Positions 1-9,000 of a stretch of DNA of 64,000 nt are shown piece by piece. Within the stretch, counting starts at the first letter, position 1. Each line of letters starts with the position of its first letter. The notes beneath the pieces are model-generated. The model did not search any database. It was not told the origin of the DNA and saw only the letters and a list, made by a program, of their open reading frames with translations. Location of the stretch: NCBI GenBank assembly GCA_028820845.1, contig JAPPII010000013.1:1-64000 (forward strand), read 5' to 3'. The position numbers and the translations under genes were made by a program. This DNA is from Candidatus Poribacteria bacterium. Its GTDB lineage: Bacteria > Poribacteria > WGA-4E > WGA-3G.

Positions 1-113
1 AAGCGACGACTGAGAATATATCAACTCATTTTCTAATTTTGCGTAAGTCCTATAGAGACAAACCCGGTCAGATTGTTATTGTATTAATTCAACCCTGTTT
101 GTATTGCGTTTCC

Positions 114-581
114 TCACTCAACAAAATCCTCAAGTACAATTACATTTAACTCACTAACTTCCAGTTTCTTCAAATCTTTGTCGTTAGTGACAAAGATATC
201 ACAGCCATTCTCTAATGCTGTAGCAACAATTAGAGCATCAGGGGTTCGGATGGATGGATATTCTGAACGCAGTTTTCCCGCCCGTTCCGCTATCTCATAG
301 GTAACTGTGAGCACTTGAATTGACAATGAGGAGAGAAATCGCTTGAAACGTTCAATCTCTGCTATCTTTCCATCTGCAAACGGTTTAGTTACAAATTCTG
401 TCACTGATATTGCTGAGAGGAAACCTTTAATTTTCTCATCATTAATTTTGTTGAATATTTCCTCTGCTAAAAGATAGTACGGTTCAATATCTTCAAGGTA
501 ATATATAAGAACTGGGGTATCCAAGAACACTGACGTGGCTTTGGAACCAGCTGAGTGAATATCTAAAACTTTCTGTTCCAT
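114..581 (-). CDS. PIN-domain ribonuclease, last gene of the putative defence cassette
   Basis: A 155-residue PIN-fold protein (VapC-like). PIN domains are Mg2+-dependent ribonucleases, often toxins of toxin-antitoxin systems. The acidic metal-site residues are visible: D21 in VFLDTPVLIYY, E62 in SVTEF, D115 in TPDALIVA and D134 in VTNDKDL, so the active site looks intact. The usual DTN is DTP here. The start ATG lies 19 nt inside the end of the HerA gene, so the two are translationally coupled. No VapB-type antitoxin gene is seen next to it. Its place at the end of a HerA-NurA operon suggests an effector or accessory nuclease rather than a free-standing toxin; that is inference. The 113 bases downstream hold nothing recognisable. 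Confidence 0.88.
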   Translation of the reverse strand: MEQKVLDIHSAGSKATSVFLDTPVLIYYLEDIEPYYLLAEEIFNKINDEKIKGFLSAISVTEFVTKPFADGKIAEIERFKRFLSSLSIQVLTVTYEIAERAGKLRSEYPSIRTPDALIVATALENGCDIFVTNDKDLKKLEVSELNVIVLEDFVE

Positions 582-2485
582 GCTTCCCTCTCTGACGCAA
601 GATAAGCATCAATTTCTTCAACGGTACTTCCCCATGTGCCTTTCATTGAGCCACGCATTTCCCGAATCAATTCTTTCTTTTCGTCGTGAGAAAGTTCAGA
701 AGTGACAGAAGGAATAGCTTTGGATTCAACTTTACTTTGTTGCTGTACTGAAATTTGATTCTCTTTCAAAAAATTATTAGGATCTGTGAAAGCGTTTAAG
801 AAAAGTGGGGTCCCGGCAAATGAGAGCGGTGAAACAGGACCAATAGTCATGAACGCGTAATCTCGAGACGCGATATCAAACGAAGATTGTGGATCGCGAA
901 AAAGTTGGTAAAGATCAAGGGCTTTACTACGGCCACCAACAAGATTACGCAATGCCTGAAACTCTGCGCCCATTGATAATCCAAAACCAAAGAAGTAAAT
1001 ACGCAACTGTTGGGCAATTTCACGGTGCAGACTCGACAAGGTTTGAGATATGAACATCCAACCTACACCATATTTACGAGTGGTTCGCACCGAATCAATA
1101 AAGATATTGCGGATTTGTTTCATTGTATCATTATCAGGGCTATCAGCAGGAGCCAAACGGTGAGCTTCATCCATTAGAACTAGGGTGTTAAGGTTTTGTT
1201 TTTCAGTGTAGGCGGATTCAGCTGATAGACGAATGCCTTCCAAAAGTCTCTTGATCACTAATGCCTGAATAGTGTCGTTCCAAAATAGATCTGTTTCACC
1301 TTTAATCGCTAAATCAATGATAATCAAAGGCTTGTTTCCCTTTTTGAACAAACTATATAGAATACTCTCTACAGCTTGTGCGCCTGCACGATTTGAATCA
1401 AATAATCGGGCAATTGGTGCCCAAATATCACGATAAAATTCATTAGGATCAGCACTTGTATGCGCGGATGAAAAACGCTTAAGAGGTCCCGGAGAACGGT
1501 AAAAAATTTGTTGAGTAGATTCTTGTCCGAGAAGGGACCAAGCCTCATTAAAAGATTCTCGCTTATGTAAATCCGATAGTTTAACTTTTTTCTTCTTAAG
1601 TTCGTCGATTAAAGTATTGGCTGCTATATCTCGATTTTCGGTTTTTGGAATGGTGAGTTTTTCAAAAAAAGGTGATTCATAAAGTATTTGTGCAAATAGT
1701 TCCCATCTATCTAAAACAAGGTTCTGGACGCTAATGACCTTTGTTGTTTTGTTCAGGCTGTCTAAGACCTCTTTTACCGGTAGTTGAAAACTACCCAAAA
1801 CTCCTGTTCCTGAAGCTTCTTGTGAAAATTCTCCCTGTGGATCAATTACCAATATTCCCATACTTTCATGGTGAGCATAAGCCAGCATAATCATTTTTGC
1901 CAAGACTGATTTACCAGAACCGGTCTTACCAAAAATTCCCAAGTGATATGCCTCGCCTGCTCCATCTTCGCCAGTATCAAAATGTTTAAACCATAGAGGT
2001 AATTTAGGCTTTGAGCCATAAACGCGTCCTAAATAGACAATCTGCTCCTTATATGGATAAAGTAACATATCCAAAACATCGTTATTTACTTGTTGAATCG
2101 GTGTTCCTGTAGATGGGACCGTCCCTAAACTACTGGGGCGATAACTGCCGTTTTCGTCGGAAAAGACAGCACTGACAATCATTTCACCTTGATGCGTGTC
2201 CTGCCGTTCACTGACTGCATCAACTTTGCCACGCTGCCGTATCAAACTCCGCATGGTAGGGTCTTCGTGCCAGATGTTCTTCAGGGCGATTTCAGTGATC
2301 TGTCCCAACGCGTAATGGTCAAGACCGTCTTGTATATAGTCGAAAATAGCCAATTCACCGACTAACTTCTTATCAACGGCAGTTGATAAAATATCCAAGG
2401 CAAGTTCCGTTGTAGAAGATGGTGAACCAATAACGCCAATTCTTTCGGCCTGATCAATCAATTGGCTTAATTTTTGATCGGACAT
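563..2485 (-). CDS. herA: HerA-type hexameric DNA translocase/ATPase
   Basis: A 640-residue HerA/FtsK-superfamily ATPase. The N-terminus (about 15-65) fits the HAS-barrel of HerA (GVIGSPSSTTE, LVGELAIFDY). The ATPase core has Walker A GKTGSGKS at 186-193 and Walker B LVLMDEAH at 435-442, followed by a sensor/arginine-finger region near RTTRKYGVGWMF. HerA proteins form hexameric rings that pump DNA to the partner nuclease NurA; archaeal pairs act in end resection, and several bacterial HerA-nuclease pairs are anti-phage. Here NurA is encoded 2 bp upstream and a PIN nuclease overlaps the 3' end, so the ATPase sits between two nucleases. The length is typical of bacterial HerA. Confident family call; the physiological role is inferred from context. 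Confidence 0.93.
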   Translation of the reverse strand: MSDQKLSQLIDQAERIGVIGSPSSTTELALDILSTAVDKKLVGELAIFDYIQDGLDHYALGQITEIALKNIWHEDPTMRSLIRQRGKVDAVSERQDTHQGEMIVSAVFSDENGSYRPSSLGTVPSTGTPIQQVNNDVLDMLLYPYKEQIVYLGRVYGSKPKLPLWFKHFDTGEDGAGEAYHLGIFGKTGSGKSVLAKMIMLAYAHHESMGILVIDPQGEFSQEASGTGVLGSFQLPVKEVLDSLNKTTKVISVQNLVLDRWELFAQILYESPFFEKLTIPKTENRDIAANTLIDELKKKKVKLSDLHKRESFNEAWSLLGQESTQQIFYRSPGPLKRFSSAHTSADPNEFYRDIWAPIARLFDSNRAGAQAVESILYSLFKKGNKPLIIIDLAIKGETDLFWNDTIQALVIKRLLEGIRLSAESAYTEKQNLNTLVLMDEAHRLAPADSPDNDTMKQIRNIFIDSVRTTRKYGVGWMFISQTLSSLHREIAQQLRIYFFGFGLSMGAEFQALRNLVGGRSKALDLYQLFRDPQSSFDIASRDYAFMTIGPVSPLSFAGTPLFLNAFTDPNNFLKENQISVQQQSKVESKAIPSVTSELSHDEKKELIREMRGSMKGTWGSTVEEIDAYLASEREAWNRKF

Positions 2486-2487
2486 TT

Positions 2488-3642
2488 TTACCTCCCTGAT
2501 TCTGTGCGGTAACTGTGAAGACCAACGAAAACGTCATCGATGTTTCCCTGATAGTCTTCTGCAAGATGTTGACTGGTTATCTGGCGAAAAGCGGGGACGG
2601 CCCTAGGTAAATGTTTAACCATTCTGTCTGCCAGATAAAGAGGGTATGGCTCCATAATAGCAGCTGTGCTGCACTGATCCTTGATACCTTGTAAAACGAT
2701 ACCTAATCTGGGGCGATTTTTGGCAATAGTTTGACTCATTTCCAAACGTAAAGCTGGCATATAAGCGTGAGGTCGATAATAAAGAAAATGGACCCTGTTC
2801 AAAGATTGTAAAACTTGCTCAACGATTTGGTCTATCTCGTTTAAGGTAGCAACATCAGTGAAATCGTTAATTACTGAAGTGCCGAGATGCCAGGAGTAGG
2901 TAGAGAGTAAAGCAGGAGTTGTATACTCACCCGGTTCCAAAATAGAACTTAGCAATCCGCGATCATCATGAGAGTCGGGCCATCCCAATTTTTTGCCTAT
3001 TTCCCTACGAGAGGTATACTTAGGTATAGCTATCCATTGCCGGTCATTACGTGGAGGATTTAAAAGGCAGTAATACGCCTCAAGAAAAGACTGGATTTTA
3101 TTAACTAAATATCCTTTAACGGTTTTGAGATGAGGCCATTCCTTGGCTTTGCTAAAACCTTGATTAAAGTAAATGACAGGAGTGGTTAATGAACCATCCA
3201 AAAGAACAAGTTCATGAGGGGCTTGTTGGGCTAAAATCAACTCCATTCCAATCATCCCTGCGCGTAAGATGGAACTCGTGTCGGGATTATGAGTTTCAGT
3301 TTCGACATGGACAAAATGATTAGGTTCCGGCCAAAAACGTTTTTCGGAAGGGGGGGTCAAACCCTCAACTGCTACTGCGCCAGCTACCACCAAATCTGTC
3401 GCTAAAAGTCTTTCAACAGCGTAGGACCCGTCAACACCACAAGTAGTTGGGCTTTGTGTTACAGGCAAGCTGGAATCATGCATCACCAAACCAGAGTCAA
3501 TAAGTTGCTTGCGCCATACTTCTCTTTTGTTTCGCAGCTCTTCAAAAGATTCTAATAACTCTTGCCCTATTCCTTCAGTTCGTTTAAGGACCTCATCAAC
3601 GAGAGATTTTGGGAGTTCACTAAAATCAACCGATTCGTTCAT
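2488..3642 (-). CDS. nurA: NurA-domain 5'-3' nuclease, HerA partner
   Basis: A 384-residue protein with a NurA nuclease domain. The first catalytic aspartate is D71 in CGVDGSYAVERL, the second D149 in LVLLDGSLTTP; both are NurA hallmarks (RNase H-like fold, Mn2+-dependent nuclease working with HerA). An N-terminal coiled-coil-like region (about 10-50, rich in E/L/K/R) precedes the domain. The start ATG is 2 bp after the stop of the DruA-type gene, and its own stop is 2 bp before herA, so translation is almost certainly coupled along the operon. NurA homologues in bacteria are much rarer than in archaea and are often carried in mobile or defence loci. The cassette context argues for DNA degradation or restriction over housekeeping repair. 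Confidence 0.88.
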   Translation of the reverse strand: MNESVDFSELPKSLVDEVLKRTEGIGQELLESFEELRNKREVWRKQLIDSGLVMHDSSLPVTQSPTTCGVDGSYAVERLLATDLVVAGAVAVEGLTPPSEKRFWPEPNHFVHVETETHNPDTSSILRAGMIGMELILAQQAPHELVLLDGSLTTPVIYFNQGFSKAKEWPHLKTVKGYLVNKIQSFLEAYYCLLNPPRNDRQWIAIPKYTSRREIGKKLGWPDSHDDRGLLSSILEPGEYTTPALLSTYSWHLGTSVINDFTDVATLNEIDQIVEQVLQSLNRVHFLYYRPHAYMPALRLEMSQTIAKNRPRLGIVLQGIKDQCSTAAIMEPYPLYLADRMVKHLPRAVPAFRQITSQHLAEDYQGNIDDVFVGLHSYRTESGR

Positions 3643-3644
3643 TA

Positions 3645-5669
3645 TTATTTTACTCCTTCACTATCTACTTCGGGTAAGAGGAGGTCTACGGAGAATTGAA
3701 CCTTCGATTTTAATTCCTTAAGCAAATTGCGAATCCACACTGCTCCCTTGTCTCCGTAGTTGATTGCTTTGATCAGTTTCTCAAAGTCGGCAATTATGCT
3801 TCTGATACCCCTCAAGTAGTTGCTGTAACCTCTAATTGCCTCGTTGCTAATAGCATAGGATCGAGAAGTCGTTGTGAATGCTATCTTTTTTGTGGTACAT
3901 TCGTCTATGAATTCCTCGTAGGTGAGATGCTCTGAGAGTTGATGTTTACTAAAAGTATTTTCGAGCGTTTGCCTTTTTTCTATTGCTTTGATGACAAGTT
4001 GCTCGCGTTCCCTTTCTTCATCACCAGTTTTGGCTTTCTTTATGCTCTGCTGGTTAATACTCGAGTTCGCTTGTTTAATTGCAAAAAAACTGCTCTGGTT
4101 ACCTTCCCATAACTTCCACTCTTGAGGTTCCCACGTCCTATAGTATTTATTTTTTTTACTGTGAGGCAGCAACCATCTTTCACGATACCACTTGAATAGT
4201 TCACTTACGGGTTGATCGTAATAGTGCAGTTCTCGGTCATTACCACATAGGAAAGCGCGAGTATTTTCTGCCAATGGTGCCACATATATTTCTCGCTTAA
4301 TTCCATGATTAAGCCAACTTTTAGGTAACCCTAACTTACCAAGTGCCTTTTGAACCACCTCTTGTTTGTTTCTAAATCCTGACCCCCAAGATTCATGGCT
4401 AGCTGTGGCAGTAGCATTTGATTTCGCATACGCTATTAGTGAACCGTAAATTCCATTGGAGAAGTGAAATTCACCGAATCCCTGCGTGTGTCCTACGCGC
4501 TGAAAAACAAGTCGTTTCTCAAGATGTTCTATCTCAATATCCGGCTGCGCTGATAGATTTGGTTCTGCACATTTGAGACGGTTATACATTGACGATCTTT
4601 CAAGCGCAGAAGTAGTTGTTATCATTGCGATATCGCCAGCATTTTCTCGTTTTCGAATTACTGATTTTTTTCCTTTGTATTTGTGCTTGAATGCTTCACG
4701 AACTTCATTACTGGTGGCCAATAGTGCTATGAGTTTACCGCCTAACAAAAACGAATAAGGTGGAACTGCTCCCAATACAAAAGCATCTACAACATGATGG
4801 AGTCTCTCTTTTCTATCTTCATGATTCCAACCTACCCATTGATCACGATGTCTCAAACTAAAAACGGGATCTCCCAAACCGAACAAACCCATCACTTTAT
4901 TTGTATGTTGGTCCATTACAAGGTATCTGAGTCTTCGACCATACCCTGAAGATACTGGTATACTCCAATGTAAGCCAGCGTATCGAAACAAAAGTGCTTC
5001 TTTTGACCCCGCATGTACTTCAACAAGTTTAGGATTGATTTTATCCGGGACAATCTCTTCTCCAGAAGCAAAACATTGTAGTAAAGATGGCTCATGTTCA
5101 ATAAGACCTTTTTTATTTTCCTCAATTTTGTGGCAAACTGCCTCATTATGCAGTTTCCTAATTTTTCTCTTATCAAGGTATTCAGGTAAGTAAACTTCGT
5201 TGTCTTGAACTTTAAAACCTTGGGTTTTAAGAGAATTTGTAATGCGAGTTTTAAGGGTTTTGGCGTATACAGGACTAGCGTATAAGGTGTTAAGGATGGT
5301 TGATACTTCTTCATCCGCGTGGAAGTGTGCCTGTAGCGATTCAAAGACACCAGCATCACACCAGTGCCTAAAACGTTGGTATATAGTATGCATGTTGCCA
5401 TACTTATCAGGTAAATCACTCCAGGTGGTTTCCTCTTTTGCTAGCCACGAAATAGCAGAGAGGAACAAACGACATTTTTCTGGACTTCCAACGCGGACCT
5501 TTGGGTAATCAGCGAGAAAAAGCTGTATTTGATCCCAAACAGCATCCGTTATTTGCCATGGTAGTTCTTGGGAATTGTCTGTTTTTTTCTTTTTCATATG
5601 CGTATGGTATTCAAATTTGCTTGGGCGTTTCTTGTGAGCAAAAACCCTTCGTCGGGGGAACAAGGTCAT
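3645..5669 (-). CDS. DUF4338/DruA-type protein with N-terminal IS5-type (DUF4096) transposase domain
   Basis: A 674-residue open frame with two unrelated parts. Residues about 39-116 match the N-terminal domain of IS5-family transposases (DUF4096): ITDAVWDQIQLFL, TTWSDLPDKYG, IYQRFRHWCDAGVFE. Residues about 215-335 match DUF4338, the DruA family of the Druantia anti-phage system: RRLRYLV, SLRHRDQWVGW, RKERLHHVVDAFVLG. The remaining C-terminal half (VGHTQGFGEFHF, HESWGSGFRN, a charged C-terminal coil) fits the longer DruA-like proteins. No DDE catalytic core of IS5 is present, so this is not a transposase. The start is uncertain: M1 or M25 (position 5597); neither has a clear ribosome-binding site, and M25 loses nothing of the domains. 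It is co-directional with rpn 22 bp upstream and nurA 2 bp downstream. Whether the fusion is ancient or a recent IS scar cannot be told from one sequence. Confidence 0.8.
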   Translation of the reverse strand: MTLFPRRRVFAHKKRPSKFEYHTHMKKKKTDNSQELPWQITDAVWDQIQLFLADYPKVRVGSPEKCRLFLSAISWLAKEETTWSDLPDKYGNMHTIYQRFRHWCDAGVFESLQAHFHADEEVSTILNTLYASPVYAKTLKTRITNSLKTQGFKVQDNEVYLPEYLDKRKIRKLHNEAVCHKIEENKKGLIEHEPSLLQCFASGEEIVPDKINPKLVEVHAGSKEALLFRYAGLHWSIPVSSGYGRRLRYLVMDQHTNKVMGLFGLGDPVFSLRHRDQWVGWNHEDRKERLHHVVDAFVLGAVPPYSFLLGGKLIALLATSNEVREAFKHKYKGKKSVIRKRENAGDIAMITTTSALERSSMYNRLKCAEPNLSAQPDIEIEHLEKRLVFQRVGHTQGFGEFHFSNGIYGSLIAYAKSNATATASHESWGSGFRNKQEVVQKALGKLGLPKSWLNHGIKREIYVAPLAENTRAFLCGNDRELHYYDQPVSELFKWYRERWLLPHSKKNKYYRTWEPQEWKLWEGNQSSFFAIKQANSSINQQSIKKAKTGDEEREREQLVIKAIEKRQTLENTFSKHQLSEHLTYEEFIDECTTKKIAFTTTSRSYAISNEAIRGYSNYLRGIRSIIADFEKLIKAINYGDKGAVWIRNLLKELKSKVQFSVDLLLPEVDSEGVK

Positions 5670-5691
5670 TTACGTACAGATGTTACAATAT

Positions 5692-6720
5692 TCAGCCCTG
5701 AATATCTTCAAGGCTTTGGGCGGTCATCACCCGCTCTAAAAGGATATCAAGGTGTGAAAGATTTTGGATGGAGGTGATCCGATCGGTGAGTGTTTCTGGG
5801 ACGTTCTGAAATCGGATCCGTAGAAGCTGTAGGATTGCTGCCTGTTTGCCTTCTATGATGCCCTCGGCTTTGCCTTGTTCTATAAGGAATTCAGCCGCTG
5901 TTTGTGCCATGATTACTACCTCACTTTCATCTTGACTATGGCGTTTGACCAATTCTATTAACTCTTCACGCTCCTCAGCTGACCGACGATGCAGAATCAA
6001 TTGGATAAAATAGAGAAGTGCTGGACGCACTTGCGATACTTGTGCTTCATCCAACCGACTTAACGCCGATACCGCGGATGCTAACGCTTCACTGAGTGCT
6101 GATTTCCCCGAACGCTCTTTTTGAAGAACACTTAACAACCACCCTAATGGATGCCCAGGCTTCGTTAGAGTCTCTCGATCTGCTGTTTTTACTTCTAAAA
6201 ATAGGGTGTCAAACGTCGGCACAAATCGCTCCAGGATTTCGGGGACCTCCATTATTGCCGTCAGCGACAACGGAGAAGTCCACCGCCGATCCCCTGTGTA
6301 AAATACTATCGGTAAGATCGGATCCAAACGTCGTCTCGACCCAGCCTCCGACTGCCACTCCCGCCACTGCCCTTGCCATATCTCCATCATATAAGACAAC
6401 ATCCGAAATCCCATCGTAGGATCTACCGTCGATTGATGCTCAATCAGAATATAGATAAGGAGTTCTTCGTTCTCAGTCGTCCTCTGAAACGGCACACGTA
6501 GCAGGACATCCGACTCCCGCTCCCGCAACGCATCGGAGATAAAACTCCGATTCTGCTGCGTACCTCTGCTGAAATCAAGGAGCCCTACAAGGTCAGGCGC
6601 GATGATTTCTACTAAGCCTCGCACATACTCCGGGTCCTGGAGCAACCGTCTGATACTTCGGTCAGGGAAATGTTCTATCAGGATATCAGAAGGTTCAAGA
6701 GATTTCGGGGCTTTTAACAT
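5692..6720 (-). CDS. Rpn-family recombination-promoting nuclease / putative transposase
   Basis: A 342-residue member of the Rpn/PD-(D/E)XK family (formerly transposase_31). The nuclease core is visible as D71 in RERESDVLLRV followed by E94 and Q96 in ILIEHQST, with NRSFISDALRE just before. The C-terminal FLIEQGKAEGIIEGK stretch is typical of the family. E. coli Rpn proteins are Mg2+-dependent DNA nucleases that promote RecA-independent recombination. It is the first gene after the promoter at 6771-6799 and lies 22 bp before the DruA-type gene, so it is probably co-transcribed with the HerA-NurA cassette. A paralogue lies at 29795-30895 without that company, so membership in a functional system is not assured. 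Confidence 0.9.
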   Translation of the reverse strand: MLKAPKSLEPSDILIEHFPDRSIRRLLQDPEYVRGLVEIIAPDLVGLLDFSRGTQQNRSFISDALRERESDVLLRVPFQRTTENEELLIYILIEHQSTVDPTMGFRMLSYMMEIWQGQWREWQSEAGSRRRLDPILPIVFYTGDRRWTSPLSLTAIMEVPEILERFVPTFDTLFLEVKTADRETLTKPGHPLGWLLSVLQKERSGKSALSEALASAVSALSRLDEAQVSQVRPALLYFIQLILHRRSAEEREELIELVKRHSQDESEVVIMAQTAAEFLIEQGKAEGIIEGKQAAILQLLRIRFQNVPETLTDRITSIQNLSHLDILLERVMTAQSLEDIQG

Positions 6721-6770
6721 AAGTACCTAAATTTTCAATCCATTCAGACTGAAGATGAGATTTGAAGAAT

Positions 6771-6799
6771 AGTATAGCCTCAGTGCTCCTAGAAATCAA
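6771..6799 (-). promoter_or_regulatory. Sigma70-like promoter of the rpn-DruA-nurA-herA-PIN cassette
   Basis: Read on the minus strand: TTGATT, a 17-base spacer, TATACT. The -10 box is about 50 bases before the rpn start codon, with AGGT as a weak ribosome-binding site. No comparable promoter was noticed inside the cassette, which supports one transcript starting with rpn. A 7-bp hairpin at 6831-6846 on the far side may end transcription coming from leuD, though it has no T tract. Confidence 0.55.
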
Positions 6800-6914
6800 G
6801 TTGTTTTTTCATGGGGGCGGGGCCTTTTAGCCCTCTTGTAAGAGGGAACACCAATTCCTGACTCCTTCAGGACTTTCTCAGCTTCCTTCGCTGGCGAAGA
6901 AATCCGATACAAGA

Positions 6915-7496
6915 CTATTGATTTTCATAGGCAGCAATATCCGTTTCATACTGCAAGGTCCAGCCGATTTCATCAAGTCCGTTCAGTAAACAATACTTCT
7001 CAAAATCGCCAATCTCAAAATTGTGTGCAGTGCCGTCAGGGCAAATCACCGATTGCGCCTCCAAGTCTACCATCAACTGGTAACCCTCAGTGTCGTGTGC
7101 TGTTTGGCTGAGTGAGGCGATAACATCCGCAGGTAAGGCTATCGGGAGAATGCCGTTTTTATAGCAGTTATTACGGAATATGTCTGCAAACGAGGGTGCC
7201 AAAATCGCTTTGAAACCGTACTGCTGGAGTGCCCACGGGGCATGTTCACGCGAGCTACCGCAACCGAAATTCGCGCCCGCAATGAGAATGCTTGCACCGG
7301 CGTAGCGCGGGAGGTTCAACACGAATTCTGGGTTCGGATCGCCGTTTTCGAGGTAACGCCAATCGTTGAAGAGAAACTCGCCGAATCCGGTGCGTTCAAT
7401 CCGTTTCAAAAATTGCTTCGGGATAATCTGGTCGGTGTCAACATTAATTCGATCGAGTGGGACGACACGTCCAACGTGTTCTTTGAATGCTTCCAT
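6915..7496 (-). CDS. leuD: 3-isopropylmalate dehydratase small subunit
   Basis: LeuD, the small (swivel-domain) subunit of isopropylmalate isomerase, which converts 2- to 3-isopropylmalate in leucine biosynthesis in the cytoplasm. Recognised by [19 protein letters not shown] and the [17 protein letters not shown] motif of the aconitase swivel domain. The open frame runs to 7547, but the ATG at 7496 has AAAGGAAA upstream and gives a 193-residue protein of normal length beginning MEAFKEHVG. It follows leuC by 72 bp on the same strand; the pair forms the heterodimer. Confidence 0.95.
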   Translation of the reverse strand: MEAFKEHVGRVVPLDRINVDTDQIIPKQFLKRIERTGFGEFLFNDWRYLENGDPNPEFVLNLPRYAGASILIAGANFGCGSSREHAPWALQQYGFKAILAPSFADIFRNNCYKNGILPIALPADVIASLSQTAHDTEGYQLMVDLEAQSVICPDGTAHNFEIGDFEKYCLLNGLDEIGWTLQYETDIAAYENQ

Positions 7497-7568
7497 ATTT
7501 TTTGTTTCCTTTATATTCGAGATTGAAGGCAAAGGTCCTCCTTCCAATCTTCCAGTTTTCCATGCTTT

Positions 7569-8969
7569 CTACTGAAACGTTCGGATGTCTACAAAATGTC
7601 CCGTTACCGCAGTGGCGGCAGCCATCTGTGGACTCACAAGGTGCGTGCGTCCGCCTTTGCCCTGTCTGCCTTCAAAGTTTCGGTTCGACGTGCTGGCACA
7701 ACGTTGACCTGGCATTAAGATATCGGGATTCATGCCGAGGCACATGCTACATCCCGCTTCGCGCCATTCAAAACCTGCAGCACGGAAAATCTCGTCGAGT
7801 CCTTCTGCTTCCGCTTGGCGTTTAACCGCCTGTGAACCTGGGACGACCATCGCGCTGACGGTCTCTGCAACCTTCCTGCCCTGCGCGACTTCAGCGGCAG
7901 CCCGTAAATCACTGATGCGGGAATTGGTGCAGCTGCCAATAAAGACTCTGTCTACCGGAATATCTGTGATTGGCGTACCGGGTTTGAGATCCATGTATGC
8001 TAAGGCGTGTTCAGTGGCAGTCTTCTCATCGGTTGTCGTCATCTCTGCTGGATCCGGCACGCGACCGGTTACATCGGTTACCATACCTGGGTTTGTCCCC
8101 CACGTTACTTGTGGTGCAATGTCCGCTGCATCGAGTAGTAGAGTCCGATCGTAGGTTGCTCCATCGTCGGTCGGGAGCTGCTTCCAGCGTTCAACCGCTG
8201 CGTCAAATTCTTCGCCTTTCGGTGCGAAACGCTTGCCAGCGATGTATTCATAGGTAGTCTCGTCAGGTGCAATCATTCCCGCGCGTGCACCTGCCTCAAT
8301 CGACATGTTGCAAACGGTCATCCGTTCCTCAATGCTAAGGGCACGGATCGCAGCACCTGTATACTCCACGACGGCACCGTTGCCACCGTCGATACCGATG
8401 TGTCCAATAATCGCGAGAATAATGTCTTTTGCGGTAACGCCATAAGGCAGTGTGCCATCAATCCGAATCTCGAAGGTCTCCGATTTCTGTTGCAAGAGGC
8501 ACTGCGTTGCGAGGACATGCTCAATTTCACTCGTACCGATACCGAAAGCGAGTGCGCCGAGTGCGCCGTGCGTTGAGGTGTGGCTATCACCACAGACGAT
8601 GGTTTTGCCGGGTTGTGTAATACCGAGTTCGGGTCCGATGACGTGGACGATGCCTTGTTCGGGACTGTCGATATCGTAGAGCGGAATGTCAAACTCAGCG
8701 CAGTTTTCCGCCAGCGTTTCCATCTGTTTCGCGGCAATCAGGTCGGTAATCGGTAGTGATCGGTCTGTTGTCGGTACGTTGTGATCCATGGTCGCGAAGG
8801 TCAGATCCGGACGGCGTACCTTTCGGTTATTAAGCCGCAATCCTTCAAATGCTTGTGGGGATGTGACTTCATGAACGAGGTGCGTGTCGATATAGAGGAT
8901 CGGCACCTCGTCTGCGGAAGCGCGAACGAGATGCGCCTCCCATATCTTTTCGTACATTGTTTTTGGCAT
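7569..8969 (-). CDS. leuC: 3-isopropylmalate dehydratase large subunit
   Basis: LeuC, 466 residues, the [4Fe-4S]-binding large subunit of isopropylmalate isomerase. Aconitase-family signatures are present: [33 protein letters not shown] with the first cluster cysteine, and [13 protein letters not shown] with the other two. AAGGT precedes the ATG by about 12 bases. It lies 31 bp downstream of a branched-chain-type binding protein gene and upstream of leuD. Full length and intact. Confidence 0.97.
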   Translation of the reverse strand: MPKTMYEKIWEAHLVRASADEVPILYIDTHLVHEVTSPQAFEGLRLNNRKVRRPDLTFATMDHNVPTTDRSLPITDLIAAKQMETLAENCAEFDIPLYDIDSPEQGIVHVIGPELGITQPGKTIVCGDSHTSTHGALGALAFGIGTSEIEHVLATQCLLQQKSETFEIRIDGTLPYGVTAKDIILAIIGHIGIDGGNGAVVEYTGAAIRALSIEERMTVCNMSIEAGARAGMIAPDETTYEYIAGKRFAPKGEEFDAAVERWKQLPTDDGATYDRTLLLDAADIAPQVTWGTNPGMVTDVTGRVPDPAEMTTTDEKTATEHALAYMDLKPGTPITDIPVDRVFIGSCTNSRISDLRAAAEVAQGRKVAETVSAMVVPGSQAVKRQAEAEGLDEIFRAAGFEWREAGCSMCLGMNPDILMPGQRCASTSNRNFEGRQGKGGRTHLVSPQMAAATAVTGHFVDIRTFQ

Positions 8970-9000
8970 AATTTTGTTTTACCTTATGTCTCTGACGGAG

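Noticed and set aside
4916-5419. 167-residue minus-strand frame inside the DruA-type gene
   Set aside because: Overlaps the DruA-type gene completely in another frame on the same strand; composition is that of a shadow and no family is recognisable.
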